A stretch of 55,148 nucleotides of DNA, from assembly GCA_030602565.1 (NCBI GenBank), contig JAUVZL010000012.1, forward strand, positions 1-55,148, in the 5' to 3' direction. The position numbers and the translations under genes were made by a program. The notes beneath the pieces are model-generated. The model was not told the DNA's origin and did not search any database. It saw nothing but the letters and a program-made list of their open reading frames with translations. Shown in pieces: positions 9,130 through 17,289 of the stretch. The stretch comes from Candidatus Stahliibacteriota bacterium (GTDB taxonomy: Bacteria; Hydrothermota; Tepidihabitantia; SM23-42). Position 1 is the stretch's first letter, and each line of letters opens with the position of its first letter.

Positions 9130-10083
9130 TCACTCAGCATAGTAAAGATTAGAAGTATTTACTTCTTTTTCTAAAGCACTCCATTCAAAGAGCAAATCCG
9201 CAAGATTCTGAACTGCCTCCTTGTCTATATCTTCCAGTTTCCAGTATTTCAAAGGTCGAAGTCTTTCAATAACTTCCTGCTCCATTTCCGTCCATTTCAT
9301 GAGTATCTTTCTTACTTCCTGGGTATTCTTGGAATCACTCAAAAAGTCTAACGCTCGATACATTGCGTTTTTAACTCTTTCTGCAGCCTTATGGTGATTT
9401 TGCAGAAACTTTGGTGAAAAAGTACTCCCCGATCCAGGAAGGGACTTCATAACATATTTGGCTAAAGGAGCTTCTTCCAGTACTCGTGCGATGCCCCTTA
9501 CTATCCCCACCGAAGATATCGGTTCTAATACAAATATAGCATCTACTTGGCCAGTTTCAAGAGCCTGAAGTTGAAGTGCAGGTTTAAGTTGAACTATCGT
9601 AATATCATCATCAGGATCCATAAAATGTTTTAGAATGATCTTTGTATAGGTAAGTATGGTTGACCCTGGGTATGTTCCTATCTTCTTTCCTTTGAGTTCC
9701 GAGAGGCTATTTATCTTCGAATCTTTCTTAACAAGGATATAATCTGGAAAAGCAGTTTCAGTGATTATATTAACTATGTAAATCTTGAACTGGTTCGGAT
9801 TATTCTGTTCGATGGAAAAGATAACGGGGAAAGCACTGGTAGCAGTTCCATCAATTCTTCCCGCAATGAGAGCTTCGGCCATTAAGTTCGCTGAGGCAAA
9901 CTCCACTGGCTCAACTTCAACCCCTTCTGCTTTGAAGAACCCTTTTTCAATCGCAGTGAAGAAATGCTGGTAGATTTGCGTCTTTTGGTAACCAATTTTT
10001 ACTTTATCAGGTTTTCGGGCACAACTTGTTAAGAATATTATGCCGATGACCACAGTTATTATTATGGTGATTAAACGCTTCAT
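9130..10083 (-). CDS. ABC transporter substrate-binding lipoprotein, SsuA/THI5-like, 317 aa
   Basis: It begins with a lipoprotein signal (hydrophobic run ending LTSC, Cys21), so it should be anchored in the periplasm. The body matches the SsuA/THI5/NMT1 fold: KIGYQKTQIYQHFFTAIEKG, FFKAEGVEVE, LAxGQVDA-like ALETGQVDAIF. Family members bind sulfonates, nitrate, or thiamine pyrimidine precursors. A strong ribosome site (AAGGAGG) lies 7 nt before the ATG. It is the first gene of the eight-gene leftward operon (10083 to 929), so it likely feeds the radical SAM enzymes that follow. Confidence 0.88.
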   Translation of the reverse strand: MKRLITIIITVVIGIIFLTSCARKPDKVKIGYQKTQIYQHFFTAIEKGFFKAEGVEVEPVEFASANLMAEALIAGRIDGTATSAFPVIFSIEQNNPNQFKIYIVNIITETAFPDYILVKKDSKINSLSELKGKKIGTYPGSTILTYTKIILKHFMDPDDDITIVQLKPALQLQALETGQVDAIFVLEPISSVGIVRGIARVLEEAPLAKYVMKSLPGSGSTFSPKFLQNHHKAAERVKNAMYRALDFLSDSKNTQEVRKILMKWTEMEQEVIERLRPLKYWKLEDIDKEAVQNLADLLFEWSALEKEVNTSNLYYAE

Positions 10084-10191
10084 TTTAAACCTCCTTTTGT
10101 TTTAGTGCTATATTTTTGTGCCATATTATGATGTATCAGCGATTCTGTATTTCGGACGACAAGACAATCCCTGATGTTTTCATAGAAAATG

Positions 10192-10226
10192 AGATTGCCA
10201 CGCCTGCCTTTGGCAGGCTCGCAATG
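10192..10226. repeat. Interspersed palindrome (CHCEPAK-type hairpin)
   Basis: A nested inverted repeat has arms GCCTGCC/GGCAGGC around TTT (10202-10218) and outer arms ATTGC/GCAAT. This sequence type recurs between genes in many bacteria and, when translated, yields CHCEPAKG-like peptides. The short open frame over it is therefore not treated as a gene. It lies between the nuclease pair and the ABC operon. Confidence 0.7.
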
Positions 10227-10248
10227 ACACAAATATGAATAACGTGGG

Positions 10249-11349
10249 TTAAATATCATTTTCTTCAAAAAGCAAAGCCTGCTCCTCCTCTTTAGTCTTA
10301 ATCCATCCCTTTTCTCGCTTAAATTTTGTTACTGCTTCAATCAAAGACTCTTTATCATCTTCGTCATCAACTGTAAGTTTCATACCATTCCGTGGTGGCG
10401 GCAAAGTTTCTTTATGAGCCTCACCTTTTGAAAAATTTATCACCTTATTTATTAAATCTCTTACTGCCCTTCTTAAACGTCTCCCCGTATCTTTTGCTCT
10501 CCATTTTTCATAAAAACCCATAGTAGCCTCATTAAGCAGGGCATCATAAAATATTTCTACCATTCCCGGTGTATAAATCTTTCCTATTCTTACTATAAAA
10601 GCCGAAAGTAACCGCTCTAAAAACACTCTTTCACAATATTCTGCCATTTCAGGTAACTGAGAAACATTTGGATCCCAAGGTATATAAAAGATGGGTATTG
10701 GATTTTCCGATGCTTCAAATTCCTGAACCATAATTTCATTTCGGACAACATTTTTAATATCCTCCGGAATTAGTCCTTTATTATATTCATCACATATATA
10801 AATCTTATTTTCCCTATGTGAAATTCCTAACAACCCAACAGGAAGAGTCTGAAAACCACTATTTACTAGACGATTTTTTATATCAATAATTCCGTCAGTG
10901 AAGTTAGTCTCTGTTGAATGTTTAGAAATATATACGAGATTAACCAGAGGATCAGCAGTTCTCTCTAATCCAACGGCAAGATTAAATTGTTCCCCAGATT
11001 GTAAAAGAAGCCCGCGAAATTGCTCGGCAGTTGAAGATTCTTCACCAAACATCTGTCTTTTGCATTCAATAATAACAAATTCTTTAACTCCGTCTCTATT
11101 AATCAAAAGGTCTGGTTCAGGTACTACTGCAGATTGAATGGAAGATGCAGCAATCTTATCTCTAATTTCTGGAATAAGAGGCATCGGTGGTGCAATGGCA
11201 AATAATTCATAGCCAGTTTCTTTTAAGATAGGTCTCAATGGATAATTGTTTTTTAAGGGTTGTAAAAGCCACAACATCAGATTTAATTGATATAAAGGGT
11301 CGCCAATGATATCCTCAGCATTTATAGTGGGCGCTGTATAATCACTCAT
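10249..11349 (-). CDS. Putative PD-(D/E)XK nuclease, partner of the upstream gene, 366 aa
   Basis: A nuclease core is visible: PEPDLLINRDG (Asp80) followed by a strand with E95-C-K97 (IIECKRQ) and a helix with Gln. This is the PD-(D/E)XK layout of restriction-like enzymes. The protein has no transmembrane segment, and the C-terminus is charged. Its start overlaps the stop of the 423-aa gene by 8 bp, so the two are translated together. I do not recognise the whole family. A role in DNA defence or repair is an inference from the nuclease core and the two-gene layout. Confidence 0.7.
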   Translation of the reverse strand: MSDYTAPTINAEDIIGDPLYQLNLMLWLLQPLKNNYPLRPILKETGYELFAIAPPMPLIPEIRDKIAASSIQSAVVPEPDLLINRDGVKEFVIIECKRQMFGEESSTAEQFRGLLLQSGEQFNLAVGLERTADPLVNLVYISKHSTETNFTDGIIDIKNRLVNSGFQTLPVGLLGISHRENKIYICDEYNKGLIPEDIKNVVRNEIMVQEFEASENPIPIFYIPWDPNVSQLPEMAEYCERVFLERLLSAFIVRIGKIYTPGMVEIFYDALLNEATMGFYEKWRAKDTGRRLRRAVRDLINKVINFSKGEAHKETLPPPRNGMKLTVDDEDDKESLIEAVTKFKREKGWIKTKEEEQALLFEENDI

Positions 11350-12613
11350 ATTTTATTTTCCTTTTTTCAATTGCTTGAGAAAAAATTTGTTTATAGTTTA
11401 CATTGCCAATCCATACGTCCACTGCTGGATCAATATACCGCTGGACATTTGTGACTAAACGATGAATTGTATTCCCACAGGTTCCCTTCGGAAGAATTGC
11501 AATAATGTGACGGTCTGTTAGTTCTAAAAATATAGGTTGCCATAAATGCCTATCAACCCCATATACATGAACTTTTTTCGTACCCAAGCTTATAGGATTT
11601 CCCCAGAGACGAAATTTATTCCGTTTTCGCTGGAAGGTTGACGTAATCCACTTTTCAAATGTCTCAGCAGAAAGTTTTTCTTTAAACTGCATAACCACTG
11701 GCGCCCCATGAAGTGTTTTAAATTCCCCCTTTATTTGAAGCGTGGTCTTCTCAATTGAATACCATGCAGTCTTTTCAGAATCTTCTGTTGCCCCTTTATA
11801 GATTTTTAAAACATATACCAAATGTGCCCTATGGTCAGCAAAACTATCACTTCGATTTGTAACTTTACCATTATGATAAAAATCGTGTCCACCCTTTCCT
11901 ACAGCAGGAAAACGCAATTGAGAGATTGAATATAGAGGATAATAGATTTCTTGTAATTTCGGCAAACGGTCTTGAATTACTGCTATTCTGTCCACCATAG
12001 TAAAGCGCGATGCCCTCTTTTCCTGATAGAGTTCACTTTTTTCATTATCAATATCTCCTGACAGTGCTTTCATTTCTTCAATGTCCAGGGATTCAGGCTC
12101 TAACGTTATTTCATCATCTTCAATTTCAATATTATCTATTTCAAAAATACTTTGGTGCTCAAAAGCCAATCTCCCAAACCTTTGGCCTGGATTAATTTCA
12201 ACAACCTTCTGCCATAATTGTTCAAATGTTCTACCACTAAGCCATAACCTATCTAAATCTGAATTTTGATTAACCAAATTTGAAACCCAAGGGTCACTTT
12301 CCTTGGTTTCTTCATTTGTATAGTATACTGGATGGCGAGGCACTAATTTCTCTAAGAACCCTCGATAACGACCAGATTTATTATCCCAGACTTTATAAAA
12401 TGTGTCGTCAATTCTATCCAATCGAGCATTAACATTTTTAAAGATAAGATTAAGGTCTGGTTCTCTATGTGAATCGGGGACAGTTTCCAGCAAATAACTT
12501 TTCACCAACCCGCTTTTTAATTGACGCCTGTCCAATTCTTCTTTTCGTTCCTGAACATAACCTTCAAGAAAACTCATTACTTCTTCACGGGTTTTCAGTT
12601 TGTTTATTATCAT
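11342..12613 (-). CDS. Unrecognised 423-aa protein, first gene of a two-gene nuclease unit
   Basis: No known domain could be named. The first ~100 residues are helical and charged; residues ~170-210 are acidic (IEIEDDEITLEPESLDIEE); the C-terminal half is mixed with many aromatic residues (RLWGNPISLGTKKVHVYGVD). There is no signal or membrane segment, so it is cytosolic. A promoter lies directly upstream, with the ATG 8 nt after the -10 box and no ribosome site, so the message is probably leaderless. It overlaps the PD-(D/E)XK gene and probably works with it. Confidence 0.75.
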   Translation of the reverse strand: MIINKLKTREEVMSFLEGYVQERKEELDRRQLKSGLVKSYLLETVPDSHREPDLNLIFKNVNARLDRIDDTFYKVWDNKSGRYRGFLEKLVPRHPVYYTNEETKESDPWVSNLVNQNSDLDRLWLSGRTFEQLWQKVVEINPGQRFGRLAFEHQSIFEIDNIEIEDDEITLEPESLDIEEMKALSGDIDNEKSELYQEKRASRFTMVDRIAVIQDRLPKLQEIYYPLYSISQLRFPAVGKGGHDFYHNGKVTNRSDSFADHRAHLVYVLKIYKGATEDSEKTAWYSIEKTTLQIKGEFKTLHGAPVVMQFKEKLSAETFEKWITSTFQRKRNKFRLWGNPISLGTKKVHVYGVDRHLWQPIFLELTDRHIIAILPKGTCGNTIHRLVTNVQRYIDPAVDVWIGNVNYKQIFSQAIEKRKIKYE

Positions 12614-12621
12614 ACTATGTT

Positions 12622-12650
12622 ATTTTAGCATACTTCTGATAAAAAATCAA
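12622..12650 (-). promoter_or_regulatory. Promoter of the two-gene nuclease unit
   Basis: On the minus strand TTGATT (12645-12650) and TAAAAT (12622-12627) are separated by 17 nt. The -10 box ends 8 nt before the ATG at 12613, so transcription would start at or next to the start codon. Confidence 0.6.
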
Positions 12651-12705
12651 GTAGTTTTTTTGTCATTTTTACATAATCCAATTTCCTAAAAAATGAACCA
12701 TTGAC

Positions 12706-12721
12706 GCAGACCAAGGTCTGC
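12706..12721. repeat. Perfect palindrome in the 340-bp gap before dacB
   Basis: GCAGACC-AA-GGTCTGC is a perfect inverted repeat. The gap 12614-12953 holds the promoter above and this hairpin, but no convincing gene. The only open frame there (plus strand, 12759-12950) has no ribosome site or family resemblance. Confidence 0.5.
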
Positions 12722-12953
12722 TACTCCATTTGCACAGCTTAAGCCTTGCCCTACATATATGTTCCAGTGTCTTGTATCAAAAACCAAAATCTATCCCCAA
12801 TATGAATTTGCAGAAACAATAGATTATTACAATCATCAAGATAAGTCCCAAGCCGACAAAACGAAACGGCTTCCATTGTTTTTTCCGCTTCATAAACCGG
12901 TATTCATGCGTAAAGAACCGTTTTTTTATAGGCATCAGGCTCTTCTCTGATTG

Positions 12954-14375
12954 CTATTCATCAAGGGATTTCCCACGGGGCTTACTCAGCTGATCCTGGA
13001 GCGCCATGATAATACCCTCTTCAATCTCCCTGATTTTTTTCCTGGAACAGGTAAAATTATTGAATATCATTGAAAAACAATAAATAGTCTCATCGATGTT
13101 GAGATAACCAGATAGACTTGAAACCGCATGTAGAGAACCAGTTTTGGCGTGCATCTCGCCTTTGAAATCCTCAAACCTGTTTTCTAAGGTGCCCTGACCA
13201 ACTTGCGGCAGAAATTCATAAAATGCATTGGCGTATCTGGACCAGTACATGTAGCGCAAAACAAGTGCGATCTGGTAAGGTGAAACCAAATTGTGGCGGG
13301 ACAGACCAGAACCATCCCAGAGCGAGACTGCAATCGTATCAGCACCACATAAATTTAGGAATCTCTTGAGCATGCTTATCCCGTGGTAAAAGGTCCCCTC
13401 GCCATAAAACCGGGCACCAAGTGTCTTCACTAAAATCTCAGCATAAAGGTTCACGCTTTCGATATTGGTTTCGCTCAAAATATCATTCAGGGACGGCGAA
13501 GCCACCGAATCGACGAATGTCAATGGATGGGGGTTCATTGCTTTGTACAGTAGTGTATTATTTTCCTTCACAACGCCACCGTGCACACTAATACCTTCAG
13601 CATTCAACTTTTCTTTGAAATAACTGCCCACGAAAAGTGCCGGATCCTTTACCGCAACTGGAATATCTTTTTCATGCCCCTCACCAATACCACCATCTAC
13701 GTGGATAATATTTTCCTCTGGTCTTCGATAGATAATAATACTATCCTCACCTTTTTTGGTCTTCATCTGACTCACCAGCGTCACGTACTGAGTATTGGGT
13801 TCGAGGGTGACCTCGGCATATTCCCCGGGCTTGGTTGATTTGATATTAACGTTTATATAGTTTTTGTTCATGGACAATGCAGAAATCTCGGCGGCGTACC
13901 GTGCATCAAGATAGTGCCATGCCCAGCCCGTAGGCAACCGCTCACTCGTGAAAGTATTGCCGTGGAGACTCATGTCCTTAAAATAACTTTCGTTGACCAC
14001 GATATTACCGGTTACTTCTCTAATATCCTGGCTTTTAATTTTTGCAACAAAGCGCTCCAGGTCAGCAAAACTGAATGTAGGATCACCACCGCCAAGGACA
14101 ATAATGTCACCGACCAGACGGTTATTTTTCACTTTTCCACGCAAGGCGAGTCTTGTTGTGTAACGGTACTCAGTACCCAGATAACACATGCTGGCACCGG
14201 TCGTAATCAACTTCATATTAGAAGCGGGTATAAGAAGCTTCTGGCTGTTGCGCGCATAAACCAGGCTATCATTACTCAAATTCAAAACATAGACACCGTA
14301 TTGTGCAGTCTTCAGCTCAGGTTGATTCAAAAAGCTATCTATGGATAAGGTGTGGATGATAAAAAGTAATATCAT
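12954..14375 (-). CDS. dacB: D-alanyl-D-alanine carboxypeptidase/endopeptidase (PBP4, peptidase S13)
   Basis: This is a periplasmic enzyme that trims or cuts peptidoglycan cross-links. All three penicillin-binding motifs are present: SxxK as S52-N-M-K55 in IPASNMKL, SxN in SGLSRHNL, and KTG in HAKTGSL. The N-terminus is hydrophobic (FIIHTLSID) and serves as a signal peptide. The length (473 aa) is normal for PBP4. The ATG overlaps the stop of yceD by 4 bp, making it the last gene of a leftward run that begins at ptsN. Confidence 0.92.
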   Translation of the reverse strand: MILLFIIHTLSIDSFLNQPELKTAQYGVYVLNLSNDSLVYARNSQKLLIPASNMKLITTGASMCYLGTEYRYTTRLALRGKVKNNRLVGDIIVLGGGDPTFSFADLERFVAKIKSQDIREVTGNIVVNESYFKDMSLHGNTFTSERLPTGWAWHYLDARYAAEISALSMNKNYINVNIKSTKPGEYAEVTLEPNTQYVTLVSQMKTKKGEDSIIIYRRPEENIIHVDGGIGEGHEKDIPVAVKDPALFVGSYFKEKLNAEGISVHGGVVKENNTLLYKAMNPHPLTFVDSVASPSLNDILSETNIESVNLYAEILVKTLGARFYGEGTFYHGISMLKRFLNLCGADTIAVSLWDGSGLSRHNLVSPYQIALVLRYMYWSRYANAFYEFLPQVGQGTLENRFEDFKGEMHAKTGSLHAVSSLSGYLNIDETIYCFSMIFNNFTCSRKKIREIEEGIIMALQDQLSKPRGKSLDE

Positions 14376-14929
14376 TTTTTCTTACTCCCTTTTTCCCCGG
14401 TCTTCCTTTTCATAAACACTGGTGCAAAAAGACTGACTTTTTCGACTTTGCATTTGCACTTTGTTTTATTCCTATCAATCCCGCAAACCGGACATAATCC
14501 GCGGCATTGCTCACGGCAAAGAAAAGTAATCGGTAGCGAAAGTACAATAGCTTCCCTTATGCCAACACTGAGATCAATGTTGTTTCCTGAAACGTACACG
14601 CGCTCAACCTCAGAGTTTTTCAAATCAACTTTCTCAGCATCCTTATTCGGATCTTTACCCTGAATATAATTTAGATACAAGCCAGCTTGAAAGTCCCTGG
14701 TAAAGGTGTCCAAACAACGGGTGCATTTTAAATAAACTTTAAAAGCGACTTTGAAATCCGCAGTAATGCCTATTGCTGAACTATTGAGTTTGATAACCGC
14801 GCTGATCGAACCGAATTTTTCAACCGCTTTTATCTTGAGGTCAAACTCACGTGCCCGGAGACTATCAAAAGTAAAAATAGTCTCTTCCTTTATTTCGTTG
14901 ATCCCAATTAAAAACTTCGAAGCAGCTAT
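14372..14929 (-). CDS. yceD: DUF177/YceD-family protein with probable AUA start, 185 aa
   Basis: The family is linked to ribosomal large-subunit RNA accumulation. The protein has CTRCLD in the middle and a typical end with IREAIVLSLP, CREQCRGLCPVCG and CKC. Those cysteines probably bind a metal. The frame stays open upstream of the only conventional start (TTG at 14713), which would cut off about 70 residues of normal family sequence. No ATG, GTG or TTG exists in that stretch. An ATA at 14929 has AAGGAG 8 nt upstream and overlaps the previous stop (ATAG), so it is the best start. The usual neighbour rpmF is absent; dacB follows instead. Confidence 0.82.
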   Translation of the reverse strand: MAASKFLIGINEIKEETIFTFDSLRAREFDLKIKAVEKFGSISAVIKLNSSAIGITADFKVAFKVYLKCTRCLDTFTRDFQAGLYLNYIQGKDPNKDAEKVDLKNSEVERVYVSGNNIDLSVGIREAIVLSLPITFLCREQCRGLCPVCGIDRNKTKCKCKVEKVSLFAPVFMKRKTGEKGSKKK

Positions 14930-16206
14930 GTCTTCTGCTCCTTTTTCCTAGCCGCGGGGAACAGAATATTGTTTAGAATCAATCGGTAGCCGGGCGAATT
15001 TCTGTGTTTTCTCAAATCAGTTGGCGGATCATTGACAAAATGTTGATAATCTTCTGGATCGTGACCGGCAAGGTATGTAAAAGTGCCTTTGCCATAATTA
15101 CCGTGCAGGTATTTTACCTCCTCAGTACCGCTAACCTCAGCCAAAACCAACACCGACGTCATGATCGTACTCTTTCTAAACCCTGAACACTGACCAAGGA
15201 ATTCCTTGACCAATGCCGTGTGGTTCTGGACGAGCATGCATGGCACTGGATCGAATTTTGCCGAGAAATCAAATAATGAGATGTATGTCTTGGGACCACG
15301 TGCCTGAGCTTCGTTGGTAACATCAATCGTGGAATGCTCATAGATGAGCGGATTGAGGATCACTTCGAAGTTTTCAAAAGCCAGACATTGAGAAAAATCC
15401 AATTTGCTGTTTGCCGCCGGGTCAAAAGGATCGTGGTCATAAACATTGTGGCAGATATCGATATTCTGAGCAGCCAAACCTATATCGTATGTATCACATG
15501 CTGAACACATGGAAAACAAAAAGCCACCCTTTTCAACATAATCTTTTATGATCAGTGCAACGGCAAGTTTCATTTTGGAAACTTTTGTAAAACCGAGTTT
15601 CTTTGCCAGCTCTTCATTTATCCTGACTTCTTCCTTGTACCAATCAGTATTTGCATAGCTGCCGTAGAATTTGCCGTACTGACCAGTAAAATCTTCATGG
15701 TGAAGATGAAGCCAGTCATATTGCATTAGCTTGCCACGCAGCACATCCTCGTCCCACACCTGATCATATGGGATATCTGCATACTCGAGAGCGAGTGTTA
15801 CAGCATCATCCCAAGGCTCAAAATTATCCGGGATATACACTGCTATTCTCGGCGCTTTTTCGAGAAGGATAACATCCATATTGTTCTCCTCGATCGTCTG
15901 GTAGATTTCAAGTATGTCCCCTGAAGGGATGACTTCCCACACTACACTGTTCAGGGCACAGTCTTTTTCGATCCTGGGCTCATAATCCATGAGAAAAGAA
16001 CCACCTTGGTAGTTTAGTAACCATTCAACGTTTACGCCCATTTCCAGGGCATGAAAAGCAACGCCGTATGCCTTAAGATGATCAATCTGTGTTAAGTCCA
16101 TTGGAACAAGAATTTTGTCAGCAAAGATGAATATAGGAATTAAAAATAGCATACCCATTGCGTAAAATCGCCCTACGATATACATTCTACGCCCTACTCT
16201 TTTCAC
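14926..16206 (-). CDS. Secreted protein of the group often named asparagine synthetase B, 426 aa
   Basis: A signal-like N-terminus (GMLFLIPIFIFADK) is followed by a conserved block LVPMDLTQIDHLKAYGVAF and EWLLNYQGGSFLM. That block occurs in Bacteroidetes-type proteins annotated as asparagine synthetase B. I recall that label from databases, but no glutaminase or synthetase motif is visible, so the name should not be trusted. The middle has HLHHEDFTGQYGKFYG and the end FTYLAGHDPEDY. It starts with GTG overlapping the ptsN stop (GTGA), so it is translationally coupled. Confidence 0.7.
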   Translation of the reverse strand: MKRVGRRMYIVGRFYAMGMLFLIPIFIFADKILVPMDLTQIDHLKAYGVAFHALEMGVNVEWLLNYQGGSFLMDYEPRIEKDCALNSVVWEVIPSGDILEIYQTIEENNMDVILLEKAPRIAVYIPDNFEPWDDAVTLALEYADIPYDQVWDEDVLRGKLMQYDWLHLHHEDFTGQYGKFYGSYANTDWYKEEVRINEELAKKLGFTKVSKMKLAVALIIKDYVEKGGFLFSMCSACDTYDIGLAAQNIDICHNVYDHDPFDPAANSKLDFSQCLAFENFEVILNPLIYEHSTIDVTNEAQARGPKTYISLFDFSAKFDPVPCMLVQNHTALVKEFLGQCSGFRKSTIMTSVLVLAEVSGTEEVKYLHGNYGKGTFTYLAGHDPEDYQHFVNDPPTDLRKHRNSPGYRLILNNILFPAARKKEQKT

Positions 16207-16664
16207 TCTTCGTTTTTCTTAATAATGTTTAGTATCTCATTTGGGTTATCGGCATCTTTTAAGAGTCGACGCACCTCCTGCTTGCGCAATAACCTGGAGA
16301 GTTTTGCCAAAGCCATGATATACTCACTTTTCCTATCCACTGGTGAGGCAATGAGAAAAATGAGATGGGACGGTTTGCCGTCAATTGCCGAAAAATCGAC
16401 ACCTTGTTCAGACCGCGCAAAGGCAAGGACCAGACCCTTGACCGCATCAGTACGCGCATGCGGTATAGCAATACCATCACCAATGCCTGTAGATTCAAGG
16501 TTCTCGCGCTTTGCCAGGGCTTTCTGAAATTCCTCACCATCTTCAACTAATTCATTATCAACCATATGATCAACCAGTTCCTTTAGCACCGCGATCTTCT
16601 CTTTAGATTTCATCTTCATGATAATCGCTTCAGGCTTAAGGACCTCTGATATCTTCAATATCAT
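16203..16664 (-). CDS. ptsN: PTS EIIA-type (PtsN/fructose-class) protein, 153 aa
   Basis: EIIA proteins accept phosphate from HPr/NPr on a histidine. The active site is visible as GIAIPHAR with His69, followed by LAFARSEQGVDFSAIDGKP and a typical helix end KLSRLLRK. There is no EIIB or EIIC domain or gene nearby, which favours a regulatory PtsN-like role over sugar transport. It heads the run ptsN - asparagine-synthetase-like - yceD - dacB, all with overlapping ends. Confidence 0.85.
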   Translation of the reverse strand: MILKISEVLKPEAIIMKMKSKEKIAVLKELVDHMVDNELVEDGEEFQKALAKRENLESTGIGDGIAIPHARTDAVKGLVLAFARSEQGVDFSAIDGKPSHLIFLIASPVDRKSEYIMALAKLSRLLRKQEVRRLLKDADNPNEILNIIKKNEE

Positions 16665-16683
16665 TACACCCCCTTATAAGAAC

Positions 16684-16720
16684 AAATACCTAAATACCTA
16701 AACATCTAAATACCTAAATG
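16684..16720. repeat. Short AT-rich tandem repeat
   Basis: Four copies of a TAAATACC/TAAACATC-like 8-10 bp unit follow one another in the 196-bp gap between ptsN and the stress-protein-like gene. The rest of the gap shows no gene. Confidence 0.5.
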
Positions 16721-16860
16721 CTGCAAAATATTGAGTTTCGTTTGACGTTTATCGGCTGCGAAAAGCGATTCGTTATCGAAAGTTGTCTGTCGTTTAACAA
16801 AACCCATATGCGGAACCGTATCGCCTCCCGAAACCGCAAACCGCTCCACGATTACTACAA

Positions 16861-17256
16861 TCATAATCCTATCACTGGAACCATTGATGAAACAAACAAC
16901 TTTTTGGTCTCATTTTTTCGCTTTACTAATAAAGTATCGATATTGTATGCATCAACATATTTCTTAACAATGGTCGTCGCAAAGCCGTTCTCGAGATGAA
17001 GTGAAGTCGAAACACCGGTTTTGTCCGCCTCATCTTCGATCAGGTAGAGTGACTGCCATCCTTCATCTTCAATCTTTTTGCGCAACATGTCGCTTTTCTT
17101 CTGAGTCAAGCGCGCAAGCCGAGATATCCTACCTGTCTCGATAATAAACAACACAAAAAGCTTGCTCTTGAATTTCTTGCACAGCTGAATTGCTGACTCG
17201 GCAACATGCTGATCATTAGAGTCAGTTAAAACAAAAATTGCTTTCTTTAATTTCAT
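16861..17256 (-). CDS. UspA-like (universal stress protein-like) protein, 131 aa
   Basis: The first strand-loop (KKAIFVLTDSNDQHVAESAIQLCKKF) and the second strand (KLFVLFIIE) follow the universal stress protein fold, as does NIDTLLV near residue 110. The ATP-binding GxxGxxxxS end is not clear (KKLFVSSMVPVIGL), so this may be a non-binding variant. It lies 33 bp downstream of hslU and is probably cotranscribed with it. Confidence 0.6.
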   Translation of the reverse strand: MKLKKAIFVLTDSNDQHVAESAIQLCKKFKSKLFVLFIIETGRISRLARLTQKKSDMLRKKIEDEGWQSLYLIEDEADKTGVSTSLHLENGFATTIVKKYVDAYNIDTLLVKRKNETKKLFVSSMVPVIGL

Positions 17257-17289
17257 TTTAAAAAACGCTGTTGCCCTCTTTTCGCCCTC

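Noticed and set aside
10080-10268. 62-codon frame on the minus strand containing CHCEPAKG
   Set aside because: It is the translation of an interspersed palindromic repeat, not a protein family.
12759-12950. 63-codon plus-strand frame in the gap before dacB
   Set aside because: No ribosome site, no family resemblance, opposite to its neighbours.
14372-14713. yceD starting at TTG 14713
   Set aside because: This would remove ~70 residues that match the family; the frame is open to an ATA with a good ribosome site.
14926-16206. True asparagine synthetase
   Set aside because: No glutaminase Cys1 domain or ATP-pyrophosphatase motif is visible, and the protein has a signal peptide.
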